Notes under the pieces: model-generated
Database searches by the model: none
Seen by the model: the letters and a program-made list of their open reading frames with translations, nothing else
Told to the model about the DNA's origin: nothing
Translations under genes and position numbers: made by a program
NCBI GenBank assembly: GCA_050245975.1
Contig: JBFWWW010000136.1
Coordinates: 1-11,000 of the forward strand
Direction: 5' to 3'
Source of the DNA: JBFWWW01 sp050245975
GTDB taxonomy: Bacteria; Pseudomonadota; Alphaproteobacteria; Rhizobiales; Hyphomicrobiaceae
DNA length: 11,000 nt
In this document: in pieces, positions 1 to 7,502 of the stretch
Layout of the letters: each line of letters starts with the position of its first letter
Numbering within the stretch: the stretch's first letter is position 1

Positions 1-671
1 CCGTCGCCGTCGGCCGCAACGTCCATGGCATCGCGCACGTTGTCGAAATTGTAGAGGGGCTCGCCCATCCCCATCAGCACGACGTTGGTGATCTTGCGCT
101 CCGTCGTCGGCAGGAGGCGACCGTCGTCCGGCGGCTCGGCGCCAGGCCAGTCGCCGATGCGGTCGCGCGCCAGCAGGATCTGCCCGACGATCTCCTCCGG
201 CTCCAGGTTCCGAACGAGCTTCTGCGTCCCGGTATGGCAGAACGAGCAGGTCAGCGTGCAGCCGACCTGGCTCGAGACGCACAGCGTTCCGCGATCGGCC
301 TCCGGGATGTAAACCGTCTCGATCTCGGGCGGATGGGCTTCATGCCCGCGCCGCGGCAGCCGCAATAGCCACTTGCGCGTACCGTCGACGGACACCTGCT
401 CGCTGACGATCTCGGGACGCGCCAGCGAGTAGGCGGCGGCAAGGCGCGAGCGCAATTCCTTGGAGACGTCGCTCATGGCGTCGAACGATGTCACACCGCG
501 CGCATAGAGCCAGCTCCAGAGCTGGTTGACGCGCATGCGCACCTGTTTCTCGGGGACCCCGACCGCCCCGCAGGCCTCGGCCAGCCGGGCGCGCGTCAGC
601 CCCGCCAGGGATGGCTTGTCCATCCCCGCCGGGAGCGCTGAAACCGGCACTGTGTCGAGTACGGCAACCAT
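1..671 (-). CDS. rlmN: 23S rRNA (adenine2503-C2)-methyltransferase RlmN, N-terminal part (cut by left edge)
   Basis: Radical-SAM enzyme that methylates C2 of adenine 2503 in 23S rRNA; in E. coli it also modifies A37 of some tRNAs. I read 223 codons from an ATG at 669-671 to the window edge. The radical-SAM cluster motif CTLTCSFC gives Cys138, Cys142 and Cys145. Cys131, seven residues before the first cluster Cys, matches the conserved catalytic Cys118 of E. coli RlmN. Further landmarks are GTRKWLLRL (97-105), the GTQKLVRNL stretch after the cluster, and the SAM-binding MGMGEP (200-205). The second catalytic Cys near the C-terminus lies outside the window. The ATG has only a weak GGGA upstream, beside a small hairpin; Met17 is an alternative start, but the longer N-terminus resembles rhizobial homologues. 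It follows the DUF1330 gene after 107 nt on the same strand. Identification is firm; start position less so. Confidence 0.95.
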   Translation of the reverse strand, partial: MVAVLDTVPVSALPAGMDKPSLAGLTRARLAEACGAVGVPEKQVRMRVNQLWSWLYARGVTSFDAMSDVSKELRSRLAAAYSLARPEIVSEQVSVDGTRKWLLRLPRRGHEAHPPEIETVYIPEADRGTLCVSSQVGCTLTCSFCHTGTQKLVRNLEPEEIVGQILLARDRIGDWPGAEPPDDGRLLPTTERKITNVVLMGMGEPLYNFDNVRDAMDVAADGD

Positions 672-680
672 GTCTGTCCC

Positions 681-707
681 GGCCGCTCTTGCGGCAGCAA
701 TCCGGCC
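681..707 (-). promoter_or_regulatory. Hairpin immediately upstream of the rlmN start
   Basis: An inverted repeat pairs 681-685 with 703-707 (GGCCG/CGGCC, 5 bp) and, across a small internal loop, 689-692 with 697-700 (TTGC/GCAA, 4 bp) around a tetraloop. On the minus strand it ends nine bases before the rlmN ATG and directly abuts the weak GGGA ribosome-binding site. It may affect rlmN translation, but pairing of this size is common at high GC, so the function is inferred. Confidence 0.3.
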
Positions 708-741
708 AGTCCTTTAGAGCAGGATGGGCCACATCGCAATT

Positions 742-777
742 GTCCGCAAATCCGCCCGGAAACGCCGGCCTGCGGAC
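742..777 (-). other. Inverted repeat just after the DUF1330 gene
   Basis: A perfect 7-bp inverted repeat pairs GTCCGCA (742-748) with TGCGGAC (771-777). Inside it is a second small hairpin of CCGG (756-759) with CCGG (765-768). It begins one base after the DUF1330 stop codon. There is no T-run behind it on the minus strand, so it is not a classical intrinsic terminator. It may protect the 3' end of the upstream message or mark a processing point between the DUF1330 gene and rlmN. Confidence 0.35.
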
Positions 778-778
778 G

Positions 779-1066
779 CTATTGGCCTTCCACCACCACC
801 AGATCGATGACGCCGGCCCCCTCGCGCAGTTTCCGCGCGGCGCCGTATTCCTCCGAGTGCGCATACTTGCGCGCATCCTCGAAGCTGGCGAACTCGATGA
901 CCACGTTGCGCGACCGCCCCTCGCCTTCCACCACCTCGCAGCGCCCGCCGCGAACGACGGGATTGCCGCCATACTTCTTAATGGCATCGCTCGCCTTGGC
1001 CGCGTAGGCGCTCCATGCGGTGGGGTTGGTCACAATGGCGCGCGCGATCACGTATCCCTTGGGCAT
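779..1066 (-). CDS. DUF1330 family protein (95 aa)
   Basis: Small soluble protein of the DUF1330 family, members of which adopt a dimeric alpha+beta barrel fold; no reaction is established. The opening MPKGYVIARAIVTNPTAW, a mid-section ending VVEGEGRSRNVVIEFASFEDARKYA split by a short turn, and the C-terminal VIDLVVVEG are typical, and the length is the usual one of about 95 residues. No signal peptide or membrane segment is visible. The ATG (1064-1066) has a GGAG six bases upstream and the gene ends in TAG. It starts 11 nt after the pyrF stop, so the two are very likely co-transcribed. The family assignment is confident; the cellular role is unknown and the link to pyrimidine synthesis rests on position only. 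Confidence 0.88.
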   Translation of the reverse strand: MPKGYVIARAIVTNPTAWSAYAAKASDAIKKYGGNPVVRGGRCEVVEGEGRSRNVVIEFASFEDARKYAHSEEYGAARKLREGAGVIDLVVVEGQ

Positions 1067-1077
1067 TGTCCTCTCCG

Positions 1078-1800
1078 TCAGGCTTTTGCGTTTGCGATGT
1101 CATCGAGAATGCGTTTGGCGGCGGCGCGCGGGTCCGCCGCCGCGGTGATCGGCCGCCCAACCACGAGGTGGGTCGCTCCGGCCGCAATGGCGGCACCTGG
1201 CGTTACGACACGGGCCTGGTCGCCGCGCCCCACCTCGGCATCCGCAAGGCGGATGCCCGGCGTCACGATAAGGAACGGCTCGCCCGCGGCATGCCGTACG
1301 GCGGCAGCTTCCTGGCCCGATGCAATGACACCGTCGAAGCCGGCGTCGCGCGCAAGCCGCGCCCGCGCCAGGACCAGCTCGGACGGGTCGGTGCCGGCAA
1401 TCCCCTGCTCGCGCAGATCGGCCGCATCGAGGCTGGTCAGCACCGTGACGGCCAGCAGCTTGAGGCGGCTCGATCCGCGGCCCATGACCGCCGCGTCCAG
1501 CGTCTTGCGGTCGACGCCATGCACGGTGAGATAGTCGATGCCGATGCGGGCGATGTTGGCGGCAGCCTTCTCGACCGTATTGGGGATGTCGAGCAGCTTC
1601 ATGTCGAGGAAGATGGTCTTGCCGGCCGCCTTGAGGCCCTGCGCGAATTCGAGACCGCCGCCGAAGAGAAGCTCGAGACCGATCTTGTAGCACTGCACCG
1701 TGTCATCGAGTGCCGCCACCATCTGCCGCGCCTTCTCGACCGACGGAAGGTCGAGCGCCACGAACAAACGGTCGCGCGAGTCAGCCGATGAAGCAGGCAC
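1078..1800 (-). CDS. pyrF: Orotidine-5'-phosphate decarboxylase
   Basis: Catalyses the last step of de novo UMP synthesis, decarboxylating OMP to UMP in the cytoplasm. The 240-residue protein is full length for the bacterial short-type family. Visible active-site landmarks are VALDLP with Asp17, YKIG with Lys39, the catalytic DMKLLD motif with Asp66, Lys68 and Asp71 followed by IPNT, TVHG (92-95), and the phosphate-binding end VTPGIR (179-184), GDQAR (193-197) and VVGRPI with Arg217. Translation starts at GTG (1798-1800), supported by a strong GGAGGA six bases upstream. It lies 42 nt after dnaJ and 11 nt before the DUF1330 gene, so it can be read with the chaperone operon, although its strong ribosome-binding site suggests independent, efficient initiation. 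Confidence 0.96.
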   Translation of the reverse strand: MPASSADSRDRLFVALDLPSVEKARQMVAALDDTVQCYKIGLELLFGGGLEFAQGLKAAGKTIFLDMKLLDIPNTVEKAAANIARIGIDYLTVHGVDRKTLDAAVMGRGSSRLKLLAVTVLTSLDAADLREQGIAGTDPSELVLARARLARDAGFDGVIASGQEAAAVRHAAGEPFLIVTPGIRLADAEVGRGDQARVVTPGAAIAAGATHLVVGRPITAAADPRAAAKRILDDIANAKA

Positions 1801-1806
1801 AATCGG

Positions 1807-1812
1807 TCCTCC
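1807..1812 (-). promoter_or_regulatory. Strong ribosome-binding site that sets the pyrF GTG start
   Basis: The minus strand reads GGAGGA, followed by a six-base spacer and GTG at 1798-1800. There is no ATG nearby in frame, and this site decides the start codon. Confidence 0.8.
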
Positions 1813-1842
1813 GGATGCGCAAGCGGGTACTTCGCGACGACG

Positions 1843-2997
1843 TCACCCCGTCTTGCCTTCGAAGAATTCCTTGACCTTGGCGAAGAAGCCCGCCGAGGCC
1901 GGCGAGGTCTCCCGGTTGCTTTCCTTCTCGAATTCTTCGAGCAGCTCGCGCTGCCGCCGCGTGAGGCTCTTGGGCGTCTCCACATCCACCTGGATGTACA
2001 TGTCGCCCATCACCTTCGAGCGCAGCACCGGCATGCCCTTGCCCTTGAGGCGGAACTGCTTGCCGGTTTCCGAGCCCTCCGGCACCTTCACGCGCGTCTT
2101 GCCGCCGTCGACCGTCGGCACGTCGATCTGCCCGCCGAGCGCAGCCGTCGTCATGGAGATCGGCACGCGGCAGAAAATATCGGCCCCGTCGCGCTGGAAG
2201 AACTCGTGCGGCTTGATCGACAGGAAGATGTAGAGATCGCCGGCAGGACCGCCGCGCACGCCTGCCTCGCCCTCGCCGGCAAGCCGGATGCGCGTGCCGT
2301 CCTCCACGCCGGCCGGAATATTCACCGACAGCTTGCGCTCCTTCGTCACCCGGCCCGAACCGGAGCAGGCCGCACACGGCTCGCTGATGATCTCGCCGCG
2401 CCCGTGGCAGGAGGGGCAGGTGCGTTCGATGGTGAAGAAGCCCTGGCTCGCGCGCACCTTGCCGGCGCCGCCGCAGGTCGGGCAGGACGTCGGCTGCGTG
2501 CCGGGCTTGGCGCCCGACCCCGAGCAGACCTCGCACGACACGCTCGACGGCACCTGGATCTGCGCCTGCTTGCCGGAAAAAGCCTCCGACAACGTGATCT
2601 CCATGTTGTAGCGGAGATCGGCGCCGCGTTCGCGGCCCGTGCGCTGCCGGCCGCCGCGGCGGCCACCCATGAACTCGCCGAACAGGTCGTCGAAGATGTC
2701 CGACATCGACGAGGCGAAGTCGGGTCCGAAGCCGCCGGCGCCACGGCCCATACCCTCGAAAGCACCGTGCCCGAACTGGTCGTAGGCGCTGCGGCGCTGC
2801 GGGTCCTTGAGGACCTCGTAAGCCTCGTTGAGCTCCTTGAACTTGTGCTCCGAGGCCTTGTCGCCGGGATTCTTGTCGGGGTGGTGCTCCTTGGCGAGGC
2901 GCCGGAAAGCGGATTTCACATCCTGCTCGCTCGCACCCCGGGAGAGCCCGAGCACCTCATAGTAGTCGCGCTTGGCCATGTCCTGCGCTTGATCCAT
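1843..2997 (-). CDS. dnaJ: Chaperone protein DnaJ (Hsp40)
   Basis: Co-chaperone that delivers unfolded clients to DnaK and stimulates its ATPase. From the first ATG it has 384 residues. The J-domain covers about 10-77 with HPD at 39-41. A Gly/Phe-rich region (77-117) contains GHGAFEGMGRG and two IFDDLFGEF-like stretches. The zinc domain has four CxxCxGxG repeats (Cys155/158, 172/175, 194/197, 208/211). The two beta-barrel substrate domains follow, and the C-terminus has the usual LLEEFEKES helix. Nothing essential is missing. The start is ambiguous: ATG at 2995-2997, or the more typical MAKRDYYEVLG beginning at ATG 2977-2979. Neither has a well-spaced ribosome-binding site, since AGGA lies only one base before the second. 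The gene follows dnaK after about 230 nt containing two strong RNA structures, and pyrF follows it. Confidence 0.97.
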   Translation of the reverse strand: MDQAQDMAKRDYYEVLGLSRGASEQDVKSAFRRLAKEHHPDKNPGDKASEHKFKELNEAYEVLKDPQRRSAYDQFGHGAFEGMGRGAGGFGPDFASSMSDIFDDLFGEFMGGRRGGRQRTGRERGADLRYNMEITLSEAFSGKQAQIQVPSSVSCEVCSGSGAKPGTQPTSCPTCGGAGKVRASQGFFTIERTCPSCHGRGEIISEPCAACSGSGRVTKERKLSVNIPAGVEDGTRIRLAGEGEAGVRGGPAGDLYIFLSIKPHEFFQRDGADIFCRVPISMTTAALGGQIDVPTVDGGKTRVKVPEGSETGKQFRLKGKGMPVLRSKVMGDMYIQVDVETPKSLTRRQRELLEEFEKESNRETSPASAGFFAKVKEFFEGKTG

Positions 2998-3004
2998 CTC
3001 TGGC

Positions 3005-3058
3005 AGCCGGAACTGCGACGAGGGTCCAGAAGCGCGCCGCGCTCCTGGACCGCCGGCT
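3005..3058 (-). promoter_or_regulatory. Long stem-loop in the dnaJ leader
   Basis: The inner stem pairs 3023-3035 with 3039-3051: GGTCCAG/CTGGACC, one position that is G-U in minus-strand RNA (A-C on the plus strand), then AGCGC/GCGCT, around a three-base loop. That is 13 consecutive pairs only when transcribed from the minus strand. An outer 6-bp stem AGCCGG (3005-3010)/CCGGCT (3053-3058) closes around it. The outer stem ends seven bases before the first candidate dnaJ ATG. No T-run follows, so it is not a simple terminator. A role in dnaJ translation, transcript stability or processing is inferred. Confidence 0.55.
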
Positions 3059-3133
3059 CTTCATCCCACGAATCGGTCCGCCGCGATCATCCCGCAACGA
3101 AATGACCTGGCGACCGTGACTGGCTTGCAACGT

Positions 3134-3199
3134 AAAGAAAAAGCCTCCGTCCCCCTGTCGGGTCCCTGACGGGACCGCCGCGACGGTGAGACAGAGGCT
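3134..3199 (-). terminator. Branched intrinsic terminator after dnaK
   Basis: An outer stem pairs 3142-3151 with 3190-3199 (10 bp). One position is a G-U wobble in minus-strand RNA but a C-A mismatch on the plus strand, so the structure favours the dnaK transcript. Inside it, GGTCCC (3161-3166) pairs with GGGACC (3171-3176) around a tetraloop. The minus strand then reads TTTTTCTTT directly after the outer stem. It lies 26 bases past the dnaK stop codon. It probably ends a large share of dnaK transcripts and lowers dnaJ expression relative to dnaK; the degree of readthrough cannot be told from sequence. Confidence 0.75.
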
Positions 3200-3224
3200 C
3201 GCATGGTGAACTCCTGCCTGCGCG

Positions 3225-5153
<1,929 letters not shown>

Positions 5154-5158
5154 CTGCA

Positions 5159-5165
5159 CTTCCTT
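5159..5165 (-). promoter_or_regulatory. Ribosome-binding site that sets the dnaK start
   Basis: The minus strand reads AAGGAAG, then five bases, then the ATG at 5151-5153. This spacing excludes the in-frame GTG at 5157-5159, which overlaps the site itself. Confidence 0.8.
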
Positions 5166-5188
5166 TCTCTCTTCTTGCGGCAGACCGA

Positions 5189-5209
5189 CCGGACCCAGTT
5201 GGCGTCCGG
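5189..5209 (-). other. Small hairpin in the dnaK 5' leader
   Basis: CCGGAC (5189-5194) pairs with GTCCGG (5204-5209) around a nine-base loop, about 35 bases upstream of the dnaK ATG and inside the untranslated leader of roughly 115 nt predicted from the promoter. It does not cover the ribosome-binding site, so an RNA-thermometer role is not supported by this hairpin alone. Confidence 0.3.
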
Positions 5210-5275
5210 CTCTCCAAAGACCCCGCAGGAGGGCCGGGAATCGGTCCCCTGGAGCTGCAACAACAATGGTCGTTT

Positions 5276-5303
5276 ATATAGGGGTCGCGTTCCGACGCTG
5301 CAA
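5276..5303 (-). promoter_or_regulatory. Heat-shock (sigma-32-type) promoter of dnaK
   Basis: Read on the minus strand, GTTGCAG (-35 core TTGCAG, 5298-5303) and CCCCTATATAAA (-10 core CTATAT, 5276-5281) are separated by 16 bases. This resembles the alphaproteobacterial RpoH consensus, roughly CTTG then CYTATNT. The predicted start near 5268 gives a leader of about 115 nt. No CIRCE inverted repeat overlaps it. The match is by eye only. Confidence 0.65.
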
Positions 5304-5430
5304 CGGGCCGCCGCCCCTCAAATCACCGGAAAATGGCTCTCCTGTGCGGTCTTTCGGGGCAGCCCGACAGCTCCGGAAGGCTGTGCGGAGCCCCCGGATC
5401 GATCCTGCGAAATGCCCGCGCCAAACAGGC

Positions 5431-6120
5431 TCAGTTTGTATCGTCGATCTCGTCTTCGGGACCGTTGGATGCAGGCGTTTGATCGTCGTTGGCGGCGCCC
5501 TCCCCGGCCTTTTCCGGCTTGGGGCCTCCCTTGGCGACCACGACCATGGCCGGCCGGAGCACGCGCTTGTCGATGGCATAGCCGGCCTGGAAAACCTGCA
5601 CGACGGTGCCGGCGGGCACATCCGGGTTCTGCATCTCCATGACGGCCTGGTGCTGGTGCGGATCGAAGGGCTCGCCGAGCGGCGACATCTGGACGATGCC
5701 GTGGCGCTCCAGGACGTTGAGGAACTCGCGTTCCGTCATCATGACCCCGTCGAGGAAGCTCTTGAGCGCGGGGTCCTGCTCGGCAGCCCCCGCCGGGACC
5801 GAGCTGATGGCGCGCTGGAAATTGTCGCTCAGCCCGACGACGTCGCGCGCGAACTTGGTGATGGCATAGCGCGCCGTCTCATCCTTCTCGCGTTCCAGGC
5901 GTTTGCGCAGGTTCTCCATGTCGGCATGGGTGCGCAGGATCCTGTCCTTGAGGTCGGCGACCTCCACCCGCAGGGCCGCGATCATGTCGTCGGCATGCGT
6001 GGCCGGAGCTGCGGTCTCGGCCTCTGCCTCGGGCCGTGTCTCGCCGTCCGGCGGACCCGCCGGCTTGGCCGCCTCTGCCTGCGGCGCTCTCTGAAAACCG
6101 GTCTGCTTCTCGTTGGCCAT
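5431..6120 (-). CDS. grpE: Nucleotide exchange factor GrpE
   Basis: Co-chaperone that releases ADP from DnaK and acts as a homodimer. The 229-residue protein is somewhat longer than E. coli GrpE (197 aa) because of an Ala/Glu-rich, probably disordered N-terminus (1-40) and an acidic C-terminal tail (about 200-229). A long coiled-coil helix spans about 44-95, including the conserved ADMENLRKRLEREK. The beta-sheet domain at about 140-197 carries PFDPHQHQAV and the family-typical VVQVFQAGYAIDKRVLRPAMV. The ATG (6118-6120) has a GGAAAG just upstream. It lies 115 nt downstream of hrcA, with a strong hairpin and a promoter-like sequence between them, and 277 nt upstream of dnaK. Assignment is secure; whether it is transcribed with hrcA or alone is open. 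Confidence 0.97.
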   Translation of the reverse strand: MANEKQTGFQRAPQAEAAKPAGPPDGETRPEAEAETAAPATHADDMIAALRVEVADLKDRILRTHADMENLRKRLEREKDETARYAITKFARDVVGLSDNFQRAISSVPAGAAEQDPALKSFLDGVMMTEREFLNVLERHGIVQMSPLGEPFDPHQHQAVMEMQNPDVPAGTVVQVFQAGYAIDKRVLRPAMVVVAKGGPKPEKAGEGAANDDQTPASNGPEDEIDDTN

Positions 6121-6173
6121 GGTCTTTCCGTGTTCGCGTTCTGGAGCGCCAGGCGGGCTCGGACATATGCGGA

Positions 6174-6210
6174 GGGTTGCACGGCAGGCGCTCGGGCCTC
6201 CGGCAAACCC
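6174..6210 (-). other. Bulged 14-bp stem between hrcA and grpE
   Basis: The repeat pairs GGGTTGC (6174-6180) with 6203-6204 plus 6206-6210, CGG (6182-6184) with CCG (6200-6202), and AGGC (6186-6189) with GCCT (6196-6199), around a six-base loop. In all there are 14 pairs with three single-base bulges. It lies in the hrcA-grpE spacer. No T-run follows on the minus strand, so it does not look like a terminator. It could be a processing site or stabilising structure in the grpE leader. Confidence 0.45.
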
Positions 6211-6211
6211 G

Positions 6212-6239
6212 ATATCATGCGGACGTGCAAAAAAATCAA
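6212..6239 (-). promoter_or_regulatory. Possible grpE promoter overlapping the hrcA stop codon
   Basis: On the minus strand CTTGATT contains a TTGATT -35-like hexamer (6234-6239) that overlaps the hrcA TGA stop (6236-6238). A 16-base spacer beginning with a T-run leads to TGATAT (6212-6217). The CTTGA start also resembles a sigma-32 -35 element. If used, transcription would begin inside the neighbouring stem-loop. This is a weak call from pattern alone. Confidence 0.3.
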
Positions 6240-7333
6240 GTCAGCAGGCGGCCCAGCAGCTTGGCCGTGTAGTCGACCATCGGGATGATCCGGGCATAGT
6301 TGAGCCGCGTCGGCCCGATAACACCCAGCACGCCGACGATCTTGCGCTCGGTGTCCTTGAATGGTGCCACGATCAGGGACGATCCCGACAGCGAAAAGAG
6401 CTTCGTCTCCGAGCCGATGTAGATGTGCACGCCGTCCCCGCGCTCCGCGAGCCCGAGCAGCTGCACCAGATCGCGCTTGTTTTCCAGGTCGTCGAACAGC
6501 AGTCGGATGCGCTCCAGGTCCTCCAGCGCCTCCACATCCTTGAGCAGGTTGGCCTGGCCGCGCACGATGAGGCTCTTGCGCTCGTCGAGCGTACCCGACC
6601 AGGTGGCCATGCCCGCGTGGATGACCTTCTGGGTCAACTCGTCGAGCTCCGCCTTGGCGGACGCCAGCTCCTTCTCCAGCCGGGCCTTGGCCTCGGACAG
6701 CGTCAGGCCGCGGATCTGATGGTTGAGGTAGTTGCCGGCCTCCACCAGGGCCGACGGCGGCATCCCGCTCGGCAGCACGATGACGCGGTTCTCGACGGTG
6801 CCGTCCTCGTCGACGAGGATGACGAGGCCGCGCCCGGGCTCCAGTTGCACGAACTCGATGTGCTTCAGGCGGCTGATCTGCTTTTCCGACAGCACGAGCC
6901 CGGCGCAGTGCGACAGCCCGGACATCATCTCGCTCGCCTCCGCCAGGAGCTGCGGGACCGACTTTTCCTTGCGCACGCCGATCTGCGCCTCGATCTGCCG
7001 GCGCTCGCCGTCCGTCAAGTCGCCCAGCTCGAGCAGCCCGTTGACGAACAGGCGCAGCCCCATCTCGGTCGGCAGGCGGCCGGCGGAGGTGTGCGGCGCG
7101 AAAATGAGGCCGAGCTGCTCCAGGTCGGACATGACGTTGCGGACTGACGCCGGCGACAGCGTCATCGGCAATCCGCGGGCAATATTGCGCGAGCCGACCG
7201 GCTCGCCGGTCGACAGGTAGGTCTCGACGAGATGGCGGAAGATCGTGCGCGAGCGCTCGTTGAGCTTTTGCAGCTCGCTCGGGCGATCGCCCCCCGCTTC
7301 GGGCTGCCGGCCAAACGGCTTGTCCTGGTTCAT
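6236..7333 (-). CDS. hrcA: Heat-inducible transcriptional repressor HrcA
   Basis: Repressor that binds CIRCE operators, typically before groESL, and is kept active by the GroEL chaperonin. The 365-residue protein has an N-terminal winged helix-turn-helix (about 25-100) with LNERSRTIFRHLVETYL, EPVGSRNIAR, LSPASVRNVMSDLEQLGL and the family hallmark SAGRLPTEMGLRLFV (83-97). A GAF-like domain follows, and the C-terminus GVLGVIGPTRLNYARIIPMVDYTAK is split only by ordinary linkers and is typical. The start ATG (7331-7333) is the only ATG near the domain, yet it has no ribosome-binding site, and a promoter-like sequence ends six bases before it, suggesting a leaderless message. No CIRCE element was seen in this window, so the target appears to lie elsewhere. 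grpE follows on the same strand; rph diverges. Confidence 0.97.
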   Translation of the reverse strand: MNQDKPFGRQPEAGGDRPSELQKLNERSRTIFRHLVETYLSTGEPVGSRNIARGLPMTLSPASVRNVMSDLEQLGLIFAPHTSAGRLPTEMGLRLFVNGLLELGDLTDGERRQIEAQIGVRKEKSVPQLLAEASEMMSGLSHCAGLVLSEKQISRLKHIEFVQLEPGRGLVILVDEDGTVENRVIVLPSGMPPSALVEAGNYLNHQIRGLTLSEAKARLEKELASAKAELDELTQKVIHAGMATWSGTLDERKSLIVRGQANLLKDVEALEDLERIRLLFDDLENKRDLVQLLGLAERGDGVHIYIGSETKLFSLSGSSLIVAPFKDTERKIVGVLGVIGPTRLNYARIIPMVDYTAKLLGRLLT

Positions 7334-7339
7334 GGGCGG

Positions 7340-7369
7340 AGTCTAGGAGGAAGGCCCGACGCCCGTCAA
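7340..7369 (-). promoter_or_regulatory. Housekeeping-type promoter of hrcA
   Basis: On the minus strand TTGACG (7364-7369) and TAGACT (7340-7345) are separated by 18 bases. The -10 box ends six bases before the hrcA ATG, so transcription would start at or next to the A of the start codon. The 169-base divergent region 7334-7502 otherwise shows a small CGGCG/CGCCG hairpin (7421-7437) and no convincing rph promoter. Confidence 0.55.
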
Positions 7370-7502
7370 TTCGTTCGCAATATCCGCTGCATAGGTTGTC
7401 GGGGACAGGTCGGCGGCCCGCGGCGCTTCCATCGCCGGCGTTATCGCTTTAGGGTGCCGCCCGAAACCGTCCCCCGAACCGACAGGAGCCTGCGTCCGCC
7501 AC

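Noticed and set aside
611..1791. Two plus-strand frames of 307 and 258 codons over the rlmN start, DUF1330 and pyrF region
   Set aside because: Both are opposite conserved genes with clear motifs and good starts; their translations are Arg/Ala-rich without domains.
2206..3105. 299-codon plus-strand frame opposite dnaJ
   Set aside because: Shadow of dnaJ with an Ala/Leu/Arg-rich translation and no plausible start signals.
5370..5391. GCTCCG/CGGAGC inverted repeat after grpE as a terminator
   Set aside because: Six base pairs with a ten-base loop and no T-run; too weak to call a terminator in such GC-rich sequence.
6113..7147. 344-codon plus-strand frame opposite hrcA
   Set aside because: Shadow frame; HrcA on the minus strand is complete and carries its hallmark motif.
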